Origin: Sphingomonas japonica
Lineage (GTDB): Bacteria; Pseudomonadota; Alphaproteobacteria; Sphingomonadales; Sphingomonadaceae
Length of the DNA: 64,000 nucleotides
Assembly (NCBI RefSeq): GCF_006346325.1
Contig: NZ_VDYR01000001.1
Location: forward strand, 620,001-684,000
Direction of reading: 5' to 3'
In this document: in pieces, positions 30,352-39,848 of the stretch
How the letters are laid out: every line of letters begins with the position of its first letter
How positions within the stretch are numbered: the stretch's first letter is position 1
Notes under the pieces: generated by a model
Seen by the model: the letters and a program-made list of their open reading frames with translations, nothing else
What the model was told of the DNA's origin: nothing
Database searches by the model: none
Translations under genes and position numbers: made by a program

Positions 30352-30759
30352 ATGCTTCGCTGGTTCATGCTCGTCGCGCTGGTCGCATCCCCGGCAGTGG
30401 CGGCCACGCAGGACAGCGAACAGGTCGCCAGCGCGCCGCCCGAACGCATCCGCAACGTCCAGGTCGTCGGCGACGAACCCTGTCCCAAGGCGGTCGGCGA
30501 GGAGATCGTGGTGTGCGCGCGTATCGACCAGGAGGATCTGTACCGCATCCCCAAGAAGTTGCGCAAAGCCAAGTACCACCCCGCCAGCACCGCGTGGGCC
30601 GCGCGCGCGGAGACGGTGAGCGAGGTCAACCGGATCGGCCTGCCCAACAGCTGCTCGCCCGTTGGGACGGGCGGGCAGACCGGATGCACGATGCAGTTCA
30701 TCCAGCAGTCGCGCGCGGCGCGGCGTGCGGACGACGCGGCGGCGCGGGCGATTCCCTGA
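30352..30759 (+). CDS. Small secreted protein of unknown function, inserted between trpE and trpG
   Basis: 135 residues from the ATG at 30352, which has a good AGGAG ribosome site; an in-frame ATG at 30301 has none. A signal peptide (MLRWFMLVALVASPAVAA) precedes a mature part with four cysteines. Two are in EPCPKAVGEEIVVCARI (Cys-x11-Cys) and two in NSCSPVGTGGQTGC, suggesting disulfides in the periplasm. I recognise no family. It is read against the trp genes and ends 4 bases from the trpE stop. Confidence 0.7.
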   Translation: MLRWFMLVALVASPAVAATQDSEQVASAPPERIRNVQVVGDEPCPKAVGEEIVVCARIDQEDLYRIPKKLRKAKYHPASTAWAARAETVSEVNRIGLPNSCSPVGTGGQTGCTMQFIQQSRAARRADDAAARAIP

Positions 30760-30763
30760 CGCC

Positions 30764-32272
30764 TTACTGGCCGAAACCGGCGTTTCCGGCCGTGGCCATC
30801 GCTTCGCGGGCAGCGGCGAACAGGGCGCCGGCCTTGGCCTCGCATTCGCGCTGCTCATAGGCTGGGTCGCTGTCGGCGACGATGCCGGCACCCGCCTGGA
30901 CGTGCATGACGCCGTCCTTGACCACCGCGGTGCGCAGCACGATGCACGAATCCATCGATCCGTCGGGCGAGAAATAGCCGACTCCGCCTGCATAGGCACC
31001 GCGCGTCTCCGGCTCGAGCTCGGCGATGATCTGGCATGCGCGGACCTTGGGTGCGCCCGATACGGTTCCCGCCGGAAAGCCCGCGAACAACGCGTCGAGC
31101 GCGTCGTTGCCCGGCGCCAGCTCCCCGACGACGTTGGAGACGATGTGCATGACGTGGCTGTAGAATTCGACGCCATAGCTGTCGGTGATGCGCACACTGC
31201 CCGGCGCGGCGACGCGGCCGACATCGTTGCGGCCGAGGTCGAGCAGCATGAGATGCTCGGCGCGTTCCTTGGGGTCGGCAAGCAAATTGTCGCGGTTGGC
31301 GCTGTCCTCGCTGGCGGTGCGCCCGCGCGGACGCGTGCCCGCGATCGGGCGGATGGTGACTTCGCCGTCGCGGGCGCGGACCAGGATTTCGGGGCTCGAG
31401 CCGGTCAGCGCAAAGCCCGGCAGGTCGAGATGATAGAGGAACGGCGACGGGTTGATCCGGCGCAGGGCGCGGTAGAGCTCGAACGGCGCGAGCGGGAAAG
31501 GCGTGGTGAAGCGCTGCGCCAGCACGACCTGAAAGATGTCGCCCGCGGTGATATAGGCCTTGGCGCGATCGACCATCGCGGCATAGGCCCCGTCCGCCAG
31601 GACGGGGGTCGGCGCGACCTCGGTGGCGGCGGCGCGGGCCGGGGCGGGGAGCGGTGCGTGCGCCAGCCGGGAGAGCGTCGCCTCGATCCGTTCGGCCGCA
31701 GTGTCGACACCATGCAGACCCGATTCCGCGCCCGGCCAAACCGGCGCGACGACGAACAGCGTGTCGTCAAGCCGGTCGAACACCAGCAGCACCGTCGGGC
31801 GGACGAACATCATGTCGGGCAGCGCCAGCGGATTGGCGGGCGGCCTCGGCAGGGTCTCGACGAGGCCAACCGTTTCGTAGCCGAAATATCCGACCAGACA
31901 GGCAAGCGCGCGCGGCAGCTCTGCCGGGACTTCGGCGCGGCATTCGGCGACCAGGTCGCGGAGCGCCGCCAGCGCAGGCTTGCCGCAGGGCGCGAAGGCA
32001 TCGCGATCGGCCAGCCATGCGGAATTGATCTCGGCGCGGTCCTGTTCGGCACGAAACACCAGGTCTGGGGCAAGACCGATCAGGCTGTGACGCCCACGTA
32101 CCGACCCGCCCTCGACCGATTCGAGCAGGAAATCGCCGCGGCCGGGTTCGATCAGCTTGAGCGCGGCAGCGACCGGGGTCTCGGTGTCGGCGACGATCCG
32201 GCTCCACAGCAGCGCCGGGCGCCCCTCGCCGAGGGCCCTGCGCCCCTCGGCGATCCCCTGGACGACCGTCAG
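30764..32272 (-). CDS. trpE: Anthranilate synthase component I, apparent CTG start
   Basis: Makes anthranilate from chorismate. 502 residues. Chorismate-binding motifs are GDIFQVVLAQRF, IAGTRPRGRT, LVDLGRNDVGRV-type LMLLDLGRNDVGRV, and FPAGTVSGAPKVRA. The conserved N-terminal half (RPALLWSRIVADTETPVAAA, LIEPGRGDFLLESVEGG) extends to the ppiD-like stop, and no ATG, GTG or TTG is in frame there. The only sensible start is the CTG at 32272-32270, in a CTGA overlap with that stop. The first standard start is a GTG at 32059, which would remove about 70 conserved residues. Confidence 0.9.
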   Translation of the reverse strand: MTVVQGIAEGRRALGEGRPALLWSRIVADTETPVAAALKLIEPGRGDFLLESVEGGSVRGRHSLIGLAPDLVFRAEQDRAEINSAWLADRDAFAPCGKPALAALRDLVAECRAEVPAELPRALACLVGYFGYETVGLVETLPRPPANPLALPDMMFVRPTVLLVFDRLDDTLFVVAPVWPGAESGLHGVDTAAERIEATLSRLAHAPLPAPARAAATEVAPTPVLADGAYAAMVDRAKAYITAGDIFQVVLAQRFTTPFPLAPFELYRALRRINPSPFLYHLDLPGFALTGSSPEILVRARDGEVTIRPIAGTRPRGRTASEDSANRDNLLADPKERAEHLMLLDLGRNDVGRVAAPGSVRITDSYGVEFYSHVMHIVSNVVGELAPGNDALDALFAGFPAGTVSGAPKVRACQIIAELEPETRGAYAGGVGYFSPDGSMDSCIVLRTAVVKDGVMHVQAGAGIVADSDPAYEQRECEAKAGALFAAAREAMATAGNAGFGQ

Positions 32273-34215
32273 GGCCGGACGCCCTGTCCGGCGAGCTGCG
32301 CCTTGACGCGGGCCAGCGCGGCCTCGTCACGGCGGACGCCGACGCTGCGCTGCGCGGCCATGGCGAATTGCTCGGCATATTCGCGACCGATGACGCTTCC
32401 CAACCCGGCGCGGGTCGACGCGATCGCGCGCTCATTGCCCTTGGCATCGCCGCTTTCGATCGCGTCGAGATAGACCACGAACCAGCCGCCATTGTTGGGC
32501 GCCTCGACCAGCTTTGCGGTCTTGGGCGCCATCGAGAACATCAGCGTGACCGGCGGCGGCAGTTGCTGACCCTGTGCGGCGAGCTGGGCGCGCGTGGCAT
32601 CGAGCGCTTCGGGCGCCGGCGCACGCACGCCCGACGTGGCGATCGCCTGCGCCAACGACGTCCCGCGATTGACCTTGGCGATGACGCCGAGCGCGATCTT
32701 GCGTGCCGCTTGCTTGGCCTGTTCGGATGTCCAGTCGGCGACGACGCGGTCGCGGATCTGCCCGAGCGGGCGCGGCGCGGGCGGCAGGACATTGGCCAGC
32801 CCGACCAGCGCGAAGGTGCCGTCCTGCGCGGTCTGGACCAGCTGCGGCGAGTCGCCCGGCTCGGTGGCGTAGGCGGCCTGAACGACGCGGGTCAGCGCGG
32901 GATCGATCTCCGCCTGCGGATTGTCGGGGTTGCGACCGTCGGCAGTGAGCGGCGGCGTGGTCACTGCCTGCAGCTTGGCATCGGCGATCAACTCGTCAAA
33001 GGTCGATCCGTCGGTGATGCCGTTGTCGAGCTGTTCTTGGAGCGCGGTCAGCGCCTCAAGTGCCTTCGTCCTCCGCAATTCGGTCACAAGCGTGTCCCGA
33101 ACGTCGGCGATCGACCGGCCGGCGACCTGTTCGACATCGGCCACGCGCAGCACGACGAAGCCGAGCGTGCCACGCACAGGTCCGACAACCGAGCCTTCGG
33201 GCGCGGCGAATGCGGCATCGGCGACCGCTGGCGAGCTTTGCGCGGCATAGGCCTGCTTGCGCACCGCGGTCTGGGTCGAGGCTTCCAGCCCGATCGCCTG
33301 CGCGGCCGCGGCCAGCGGCGTACCGCCCTGGACCTTGGCGGCGAGCTGGCTGGCGGCGTTCTGATCCGCGACGATCACCTGTTCGATAGTCCGCGTCTCG
33401 GTCGCGGCGAATTCGGCGCGGCGCGCCTGATACGCCGCCTGAAGCTCGGCGTCGGTGGGATTGATCCCGGCGGCGAACCGCTCCGGCGACACCAAGGCAT
33501 AGCGGATCGCGCGGCGCTCCGAGACGGTGTAGCGCGACCGATTTGCGGAATAATAGCTTGCGAGTTGCTGATCGGTCGGTGCCGCGGGGGCGGGGACCGC
33601 GCTGCTGGGAATGATGCCGACCGAGCCCTGGCGCCGTTCGAGCAGCAGCGAAGCATAGGGCAGCGCGAGCCTGGGCGAGACCTGGCTGGCGCCGATGGTC
33701 GGAGCGATCAGCCATTGCGTCAGGATTTCGCGGCGGATGTCGGTGCGAAGCTGCTCGGTCGTGATGCGGCGATCGGCGAGCAGCCGTTCATAGGTATCCT
33801 GGTTGAACTTGCCATCGAAACCCTGAAACGCCGGGATGCTGGCAATCTGACCATCGATCGCGGCCTGGCTTACTTCCATCCCGGCCATCGCCGCGAATTC
33901 CTCGAGCGACAGCGCCTGGATGACCTGCGACACCACGCTTTCGAAGCCGCCCGCCGCCACCAGCGCGCCCATGTCAAGCGTCGGCTGCTGCTGGCGCGCC
34001 TGATCGAGTGCATTTTGCGCGCGGGTCGTCAGTTCGGCGTCGGTGACGGTGGCATCGCCGACCTCGACGACGGTGCCGCCGACCAGCGCCGCGCCCTGCG
34101 GCCGCAAGCCGCTGATGTCGCCCGCCGCAAAGGCTAGTGCGATCAGGACAAGCACGATCAGCGTAAGGACTACGCCGACGCGCGAACGGACGAAGCTGCG
34201 AAACGAAGCGAGCAT
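32269..34215 (-). CDS. PpiD-like membrane-anchored peptidyl-prolyl isomerase
   Basis: 648 residues: a short cytoplasmic N-terminus, one membrane helix (VGVVLTLIVLVLIALAFAAG), a SurA-N-like chaperone region (about 40-240) and a parvulin-like domain (about 255-370, with GFVVLRVADVEQVAGRS). A long C-terminal chaperone part follows. It helps fold outer-membrane and secreted proteins in the periplasm. It opens the leftward trp block, with trpE starting inside its stop codon, and is divergent from tpiA. Confidence 0.88.
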   Translation of the reverse strand: MLASFRSFVRSRVGVVLTLIVLVLIALAFAAGDISGLRPQGAALVGGTVVEVGDATVTDAELTTRAQNALDQARQQQPTLDMGALVAAGGFESVVSQVIQALSLEEFAAMAGMEVSQAAIDGQIASIPAFQGFDGKFNQDTYERLLADRRITTEQLRTDIRREILTQWLIAPTIGASQVSPRLALPYASLLLERRQGSVGIIPSSAVPAPAAPTDQQLASYYSANRSRYTVSERRAIRYALVSPERFAAGINPTDAELQAAYQARRAEFAATETRTIEQVIVADQNAASQLAAKVQGGTPLAAAAQAIGLEASTQTAVRKQAYAAQSSPAVADAAFAAPEGSVVGPVRGTLGFVVLRVADVEQVAGRSIADVRDTLVTELRRTKALEALTALQEQLDNGITDGSTFDELIADAKLQAVTTPPLTADGRNPDNPQAEIDPALTRVVQAAYATEPGDSPQLVQTAQDGTFALVGLANVLPPAPRPLGQIRDRVVADWTSEQAKQAARKIALGVIAKVNRGTSLAQAIATSGVRAPAPEALDATRAQLAAQGQQLPPPVTLMFSMAPKTAKLVEAPNNGGWFVVYLDAIESGDAKGNERAIASTRAGLGSVIGREYAEQFAMAAQRSVGVRRDEAALARVKAQLAGQGVRP

Positions 34216-34367
34216 GAAGCCCCAATCAACCAGGAACAGGAAGCAAGCGCTTTAGGGTGCGTCGTTCGTGCCATCAAGCGCTCCCGCGACTTCCACGGCG
34301 TCGTTTCAATCTCTAAGCCCGGCAGCAGCAAATGATTGAACGGGCAATGGCTCGACGGGGGATGCCG

Positions 34368-35114
34368 ATGACGCGACGCAAGCTGGTGGTAGGAAACTGG
34401 AAGATGTACGGGCTGCGCGCCGATCTGCCGCAGGTTCGCGCCATCGCCGACGCTGCCGCCGCCAACCCGTCGGTCGATGCGGCGCTGTGCGTGCCGTTCA
34501 CGCTGATCGAGCGCGCGGTGGCGGTCGCGGGCGCGCTGACGATCGGCGCGCAGGATTGTCACGAGGCGGATGCCGGGCCGCACACCGGCTGCACGTCGGC
34601 GGCGATGCTGGTCGAGGCGGGGGCGCGCACCGTCATCGTCGGCCACAGCGAACGCCGCGCCGACCAGCACGAGACCAGCCAGGATGCGTGGGCCAAGGCG
34701 GCGGCGGCGCGGCGCCACGGACTGAACGTCATCCTGTGCTGCGGCGAAACCGAGGCGGAGCGCGATGCGGGGCGCGCCGAGCGCGTCGTGCAGGCGCAGA
34801 TCGAGAAATCGGTTCCGGAAGATGCCAGCGGTGACTGGTTCACGCTCGCCTATGAGCCGCGTTGGGCGATCGGCACGGGGCGGACGCCAACCCCCGACGA
34901 GATCGCCTCGATCCACGCGATCGCGCGCGCCAAGATGCGGCAGTTGGTCGGCGACGCCGCGCAGGGTATCCGCATCCTCTATGGCGGGTCGGTGACCGGA
35001 GCCAACGCCGCGGCGATCCTGGCGATGGACGATATCGACGGGGCCTTGGTCGGGGGGGCGAGCCTAACAGCGGAAAAGTTCGTGCCAATCATTCGGGCTG
35101 CCGCGTGCAACTGA
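34368..35114 (+). CDS. tpiA: Triose-phosphate isomerase
   Basis: Interconverts dihydroxyacetone phosphate and glyceraldehyde 3-phosphate. 248 residues from the ATG at 34368 (MTRRKLVVGNWKM); GGGGG lies 6 bases upstream and earlier in-frame ATGs (34332, 34362) are less likely. Catalytic Lys is in GNWKM, His in VIVGHSERR, Glu in LAYEPRWAIGTG, and the phosphate loop is YGGSVTGAN. The hinge loop has Arg where many homologues have Val or Ile (YEPxWAIGTG). Confidence 0.95.
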   Translation: MTRRKLVVGNWKMYGLRADLPQVRAIADAAAANPSVDAALCVPFTLIERAVAVAGALTIGAQDCHEADAGPHTGCTSAAMLVEAGARTVIVGHSERRADQHETSQDAWAKAAAARRHGLNVILCCGETEAERDAGRAERVVQAQIEKSVPEDASGDWFTLAYEPRWAIGTGRTPTPDEIASIHAIARAKMRQLVGDAAQGIRILYGGSVTGANAAAILAMDDIDGALVGGASLTAEKFVPIIRAAACN

Positions 35115-35212
35115 CGTCGCTGGTCGTGGAACTGTCTCGGTTCGTCTGTTTCGAAACGATTCGGCGGGTCGAGTGTTGCTATATCGAACCAGTTGAACCC
35201 AGGAGAACGACG

Positions 35213-35812
35213 TTGATTAAGAAGACGAGTATGATTGCTATCGCCGCCGCGCTGTCGGTCAGTGCGGCAGCGGCACAGACCCGTACCCCGATCCCGACCC
35301 CCGCGCCGCAGGCCGCCGCGACGCCGACCGTCGGCGCAATGCTGTACGATCCGCAGGGGATCGAAGCCGGCACGATCGACAGCATTCAACCGAACGCGAT
35401 CATCGTGTCCACCGGAACCGCCAAGGTCGCGGTGCCGACCACTGCGGTCGGCCCGGGCGAAAAGGGCCTGGTGGTGTCGCTGACCAAGGCGCAGCTCAAC
35501 GCCGCCGCGGCGCAGGCCGAGCAGCAGGCGCAGGCTGCCCTGCAGGCGCAGCTGGTGCCGGGGGCTCAGGTTCGCGGCGCCAATGGCACGACCGTGCTGG
35601 GCACGGTCAAGTCGGCGGGTGCGAATATCGTTCTGACGACGCCGAAAGGCGATGTCAGCCTTGCGCCGAGCGCGTTCGGGATGAGCCCGCGGGGAATCAT
35701 CGTCGGATTGACGCCCGAGCAGTTCGACGCTGCTGTCACGGGTGCGCAGACCGGGGCGGCACCTGCCGCGGCATCGACGGCGACCCCAGCCGCGGACGCG
35801 GCGACGCAATAA
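35213..35812 (+). CDS. Secreted Ala-rich protein of unknown function with repeated GAxVxxxxG-type units
   Basis: 199 residues from a TTG at 35213, which has an AGGAGA ribosome site 6 bases upstream; an internal ATG at 35231 has none. Signal peptide MIAIAAALSVSAAAAQ. Two similar beta modules follow (MLYDPQGIEAGTIDSIQPNAIIVSTG and QVRGANGTTVLGTVKSAGANIVLTTP), each linking a G.V/I turn to a strand pair and resembling a PRC-barrel-like duplication. An Ala/Gln helix lies between them and an Ala/Thr tail ends the protein. Function unknown. Confidence 0.72.
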   Translation: MIKKTSMIAIAAALSVSAAAAQTRTPIPTPAPQAAATPTVGAMLYDPQGIEAGTIDSIQPNAIIVSTGTAKVAVPTTAVGPGEKGLVVSLTKAQLNAAAAQAEQQAQAALQAQLVPGAQVRGANGTTVLGTVKSAGANIVLTTPKGDVSLAPSAFGMSPRGIIVGLTPEQFDAAVTGAQTGAAPAAASTATPAADAATQ

Positions 35813-35880
35813 CCGCCGGCCGAAGGTAGGCGCTGCGATCCGGCGCGTGCCCCACGCCATCCGATGCGATTCAAAAAGAA

Positions 35881-35926
35881 AAGACCCCGCATGCCCCCTG
35901 ATCGCTAGGGACGCGTGCGGGGTCTT
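35881..35926 (-). terminator. Rho-independent terminator of the metalloprotease gene
   Basis: The inverted repeat AAGACCCCGCA/TGCGGGGTCTT (35881-35891 with 35916-35926) is followed, on the minus strand, by the T-rich run TTTTCTTTTT. This is the expected layout for a leftward terminator. On the plus strand it lacks a T run. Confidence 0.75.
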
Positions 35927-35934
35927 GATCGTTC

Positions 35935-35961
35935 GGCCCGGCGAGATTGTCTCGCCGGGCC
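35935..35961 (-). terminator. Strong hairpin just after the metalloprotease stop
   Basis: A perfect 12-bp stem GGCCCGGCGAGA/TCTCGCCGGGCC with a 3-base loop lies 8 bases beyond the stop codon. There is no T run, so it probably stabilises the mRNA 3' end or assists the terminator about 10 bases further on. Confidence 0.55.
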
Positions 35962-35968
35962 GTCCTGA

Positions 35969-38629
35969 TCAGGCGAAGATGATGTCGGTCTGAATGATCG
36001 CCGCATTGCTCTGGATGACGAAGTCAGCGACGAGATCGCCGTCGGTATCGCCCGCGACGAAGTAGCTGCCGCCCTGCGCATAAGTGCGCAGTTCGCCGGC
36101 TGCACCGCTGAATGCGGCGCCGTCGATCCAGGTGAAGGCATCCTGCCCGCCGCCATCGACGGCATCGATTCCGCTGACGTCGATCTTGTCCTGGCCGCGG
36201 CGGAAGTCGCCGATGCGATCGGTTTCGCCGAGATCGCTGAACACGAACGTATCGCTCCCGGTGCCGCCGGTGAGGAAGTCGGCACCGGCACCGCCGTCGA
36301 GCACGTCGTTACCGATGCCGCCGTCGAGCACATCGTCACCAGCACCGCCGAACAGGGTGTCGTTGTTGGCACCGCCGAGCAGGCGATCGGCACCGGCGCC
36401 ACCATCCAGCGTGTCGTTGCCGGCACCGCCGTCGAGCAGGTCGAGCCCCTCACCGCCGAGCAACGTGTCGTTGCCGGCGCCGCCGGACAATGTGTCGTCA
36501 CCGCCATTGCCCGACAGGCGATCGTTGGTGGTGCCGCCGGTGATCGTGTCGGCGAAAGCGCTGCCATCGACCGCTTCGATCGCGATCAGCACGTCGCCGG
36601 CCGCTTCGCCGCCGCTGCCGCCGCGCGTGGCAAGCGATACGGTCACGCCGGACCCGGAGTTGAGGTAGCTCGCCGTATCATAGCCGGCACCGCCGTCGAG
36701 ACGATCCGCACCGGCACCGCCGAGCAGCATGTCATCGCCGCGACCACCGGTCAGGACGTTGGCGACGTCGTTGCCGAGCAGCACGTCGTTGCCGTTGCCG
36801 CCGCTGGCATTCTCGATGACAACGCCATTGGCGATGGTGAAGCCGCCAAAGATGCCGTCGGCGAACGAGATCGCACCGCCGCCGGTCGGCGAATAGTCGA
36901 GCGTCGCGGCAAGCAGGTCGATCCGTGCGTCCCGATTGCCGGTGTAGCTGATCGTGTCGGTGCCGCCGGTGTCGTAGATCGTCTCGTAATAGGTACCGCG
37001 ATCGTTGACGTCCTTGAGCGTGTAGGTGGTGTTGCCGGTCGCGTAGTCGGGACGGACGTCGTACCGCTCCTGCAGCTTGGCGATGTCGAAGGCGCTGAGC
37101 GTGCCCGACCAGCCCTGATCGATCGTCGCGCCGGTATAGGGCGAGGGACCGTCGGGGTTGAGCTGCCACGCGTCGTTGTACGACATGACCGTGTAGACGC
37201 CCTGGTTGAGGTCAAAAAGACCCAGCGACCCCTGCGCCGCGGTGACACCGAGCATGACGTCGGACCCGCCGCCGCGATCGTGCGGATGCGCCAGGCCATG
37301 GGCATGGCCGAACTCGTGCAGGATGACCGCGAACGAATAGCCTCCCTGTTCGAGGCTCTGCTGCTGATCGAAGTCCCAGCCGCCGCTCAGGACGTTGAAC
37401 GCGCCGATGCCCTTGGCATCGCCGTAAGCCGGATCCTGCGGATAGAAATAGGCGCCATATTGTTCCGACTCGGTCGTGATCAGGCGGAAGGTCGCCTGCT
37501 CGACATCGGTGGTGATCTCGTAATTGGTGCCGAGGATTTTCTCATACTGCTCGAGCGCCTCCATCACCTGCTGCTTCTCATAGTCGTTCCAGCCAAGCGA
37601 CAGGATCGGACTGACGCCGTCGTCTGCCGTCTCGCCAAAGGTCTCGCCTTCCATCGCGAAATAGACATAGGCGGTGTTGGTCTCGTCGAACGGGACGTTC
37701 TCGGCGTTGACCCAGTCGATCGAATCGAGCGGATCGAACCCTGCCAGGTCGATCTCGTTCGCGGTCAACGAATATCCACCCGTGGTCCCCGAATATGCGA
37801 GCGCATCGATGTAATATGTGCCGGACTCGGTCGCGAAGAAGCTGGCGGCCGAGCTGATATCGCCGGGGAATGCGACGTCATCGTTGAAGGCGACGACATT
37901 GCCCTCTTCGTCGTAGATCTGCAAAACGGTATCAAGTTCGCCATCGACCAGGTCGAAATAGTTGGCACCACCGCCGGCGAGTTCGATCGAATAGAGCTTA
38001 CCCGCCTCGACCTCGATTTTGTAGGTATCGACTTCGGAATAGGTCGCGCCGAATGGCCCAGCACCGGGGTCGATGAAGCCGTAATTCACCACCCCCGCCT
38101 CGATCTCGACTGCGCCCGCGAACGTGTCCGGAACTTCGTCCACGCCCGAATACAGGATCGCGTCGAGCGTGTAGGTGCCGGTCGCGCCCTGGCCCGGAAA
38201 TGCGCCGACGCCGATGATGTGGGTGCCGGTATAGTCCGCGGTGTAGGTCAGCAGCGAGTTGGTGGCGCTGCCGCCGTCGTCATCCTCGCCGAGCAGGGCG
38301 GTGGCGTCCTCGTTGAACACATAGAGATAGGTGTCGCCGAGTGGATCGGCTCCCGATCCGTACGCGGAGAAGAGATAGGTCTGGCCCGCGACCAGATCGA
38401 TCTCATAGCCGTCGATCTCGGACCCGTCGATATCGCCATCGACCAGGATTTCCGCCGGAACCGACACTGCTGGCGCGGTCGTCGTCAGGCGGCCCGCAAC
38501 GTCTGCCAGGTGCGACTCGGTCGAACCGACCGCGAACGGTTCCGCAAGCGATTTCGGCGAAGTGCAGGCAGCGCAACCGCAACCCCATGTCTCCGATTCG
38601 CCAATGAAAAATGATTGACCGGTTTTCAT
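35969..38629 (-). CDS. Serralysin-like RTX metalloprotease (peptidase M10) with two pre-peptidase domains
   Basis: 886 residues from the ATG at 38629 (AGAGGGGA ribosome site); a longer in-frame extension has no ribosome site. A Cys-rich start ([12 protein letters not shown]) precedes two PPC-like beta domains (about 50-150 and 165-290). The catalytic domain has the zinc motif [14 protein letters not shown] near residue 438 and the Met-turn VMSYND. From about residue 600 there are around ten RTX calcium-binding nonapeptides (GGxGxDxLx, such as GGAGNDTLL), then a C-terminal type I secretion region. There is no signal peptide. Expected to be a secreted protease; it is the next gene downstream of the curli cluster, which may be its setting. 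Confidence 0.88.
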   Translation of the reverse strand: MKTGQSFFIGESETWGCGCAACTSPKSLAEPFAVGSTESHLADVAGRLTTTAPAVSVPAEILVDGDIDGSEIDGYEIDLVAGQTYLFSAYGSGADPLGDTYLYVFNEDATALLGEDDDGGSATNSLLTYTADYTGTHIIGVGAFPGQGATGTYTLDAILYSGVDEVPDTFAGAVEIEAGVVNYGFIDPGAGPFGATYSEVDTYKIEVEAGKLYSIELAGGGANYFDLVDGELDTVLQIYDEEGNVVAFNDDVAFPGDISSAASFFATESGTYYIDALAYSGTTGGYSLTANEIDLAGFDPLDSIDWVNAENVPFDETNTAYVYFAMEGETFGETADDGVSPILSLGWNDYEKQQVMEALEQYEKILGTNYEITTDVEQATFRLITTESEQYGAYFYPQDPAYGDAKGIGAFNVLSGGWDFDQQQSLEQGGYSFAVILHEFGHAHGLAHPHDRGGGSDVMLGVTAAQGSLGLFDLNQGVYTVMSYNDAWQLNPDGPSPYTGATIDQGWSGTLSAFDIAKLQERYDVRPDYATGNTTYTLKDVNDRGTYYETIYDTGGTDTISYTGNRDARIDLLAATLDYSPTGGGAISFADGIFGGFTIANGVVIENASGGNGNDVLLGNDVANVLTGGRGDDMLLGGAGADRLDGGAGYDTASYLNSGSGVTVSLATRGGSGGEAAGDVLIAIEAVDGSAFADTITGGTTNDRLSGNGGDDTLSGGAGNDTLLGGEGLDLLDGGAGNDTLDGGAGADRLLGGANNDTLFGGAGDDVLDGGIGNDVLDGGAGADFLTGGTGSDTFVFSDLGETDRIGDFRRGQDKIDVSGIDAVDGGGQDAFTWIDGAAFSGAAGELRTYAQGGSYFVAGDTDGDLVADFVIQSNAAIIQTDIIFA

Positions 38630-39017
38630 GAAACTATCCCCTCTGCAAATAGCGCACGCCGAGCGCGATTCGCAGAGAAGATCATAAAATATGCGCCGCG
38701 ACAATCATTATTAACCAGATATTGCCAAGTCCCGAGTCAATGGCGGAAAGCATCCCAAAGCTGACGAGGGGATAGGCCGGAGTCGCGCTTGCTTAAGGGC
38801 TTGTGCGCAATATCGCGATGCTTGTGCCATGCCGATCGCATCGCGGATGAAGGCGATCAGCTTGGCATGAGGTCATAAAGCGTTTCAATTCGACCCATTC
38901 GACCATGAGTCGACGTCGCGGATCTACATGCGCAGATCGCCAAACCACGGGAAAAGGCGCCGCGCTGAACAAAAGCAACGGACGCGATCACACGTAATAC
39001 ATCTGGACTAGGCGACT
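38630..39017. other. Intergenic region upstream of the metalloprotease, no gene seen
   Basis: 388 bases between the metalloprotease start and the last gene of the curli cluster. The part next to the protease (about 38,680-38,740) is AT-rich for this genome, with TAATAATGAT on the minus strand, and probably carries its promoter. The remainder contains only short ORFs without family resemblance or ribosome sites. I see no RNA gene or repeat in it. Confidence 0.5.
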
Positions 39018-39377
39018 TTACTTCAAGAAACCAAACCTTTCCATGAGCTGTTCGCGCGTAGCGATCTCCCGTTTGGCATTCGGCATCCGGACGACGTGCT
39101 CGTAGACGCCTGGTTCGATTTCCCGCCACCACGGCAAATCGATCGCACCCTGTTGCTTAAGATGGGAAAGATAGGCGTCGAGGGTGCGGAACGCCTTGCC
39201 GCGCGCGAATGGGAGGTTCTGGACACCCTCGGCCGATTGCATGGCACTTGCCCCTGGCTTGCGCGCCGGCAGACGCGGCATGGAGGAATTGTCCTGGGCG
39301 AAAATACCGGTAGCCGCCCCGGTTCCGACGGGAGCGGCGGCCATCGCCAGCGCCGCGATCAGGATCATTCCGGCCAT
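39018..39377 (-). CDS. Small secreted protein of unknown function, last gene of the curli cluster
   Basis: 119 residues from the ATG at 39377 (AAGGA ribosome site 7 bases upstream; an upstream TTG is also in frame). Signal peptide MAGMILIAALAMAAAPVGTGA. The mature part is basic and partly helical (FRTLDAYLSHLKQQGAIDLPWW), with a charged C-terminal segment (NAKREIATREQLMERFGFLK). No family recognised. It lies 84 bases after csgH on the same strand and may be an accessory of the curli system. Confidence 0.65.
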   Translation of the reverse strand: MAGMILIAALAMAAAPVGTGAATGIFAQDNSSMPRLPARKPGASAMQSAEGVQNLPFARGKAFRTLDAYLSHLKQQGAIDLPWWREIEPGVYEHVVRMPNAKREIATREQLMERFGFLK

Positions 39378-39461
39378 CCGCAATTCCTTTCCATCATCCC
39401 CGAGCTATCGCGGTCTGTCCGATATGCCGATCGACCGTGGGTCGGGCAGCGGCCATGGCGA

Positions 39462-39821
39462 TCATCCCTGTGGCCCGCGCTCTTGCGTGTAGCTTGCCGA
39501 GCTGGTCGGAGTGACGTCGAGCTTTGCCGACCAGTCGTCCGATCCGCCGCGGCTGACCTTTAGGTTGATCAGCGTGACGCGGCGGCCGGGTTCCAGTCGG
39601 GCGCGCCCGCTCTGCACCGACCGGTTGCTGCCGGAGCCGCCGCTCGACACCGCCAGCGTGTACGTCGCGTCGGTCGCCGCGTCGGCATTGCCGACCACGC
39701 GGACGCTGACCATGTCGCCGTCGGTCTCGGTTTCCAGATAGATCGGCGCGTGCGCCTCCTGCGCGGCGGAAAGGGGGGCACCGATCGTCATGAGCATCGC
39801 TCCTGCAAGGATCAATTTCAT
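39462..39821 (-). CDS. csgH: CsgH-like curli chaperone
   Basis: 119 residues: signal peptide (MKLILAGAMLMTIGAPLSAA), then an immunoglobulin-like beta sandwich with LETETDGDMVSVRVVGNAD, YTLAVSSGGSGSNRSVQSG, RVTLINLKV and DDWSAKLDVTP. The pattern resembles alphaproteobacterial CsgH, which holds curlin monomers unfolded in the periplasm and prevents early amyloid growth, in place of CsgC. An AAGGAG site 8 bases before the ATG supports the start. Curli genes lie on either side. Confidence 0.72.
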   Translation of the reverse strand: MKLILAGAMLMTIGAPLSAAQEAHAPIYLETETDGDMVSVRVVGNADAATDATYTLAVSSGGSGSNRSVQSGRARLEPGRRVTLINLKVSRGGSDDWSAKLDVTPTSSASYTQERGPQG

Positions 39822-39848
39822 CTCAGGCACTCCTTGGCCAATCCGGGT

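Noticed and set aside
32059..32061. GTG at 32059 as the trpE start
   Set aside because: It would remove about 70 residues that match the conserved TrpE N-terminus.
38857..39132. A 91-codon minus-strand frame in the gap upstream of the metalloprotease
   Set aside because: It overlaps the end of the 39018 gene in another frame, and has neither ribosome site nor recognisable domain.
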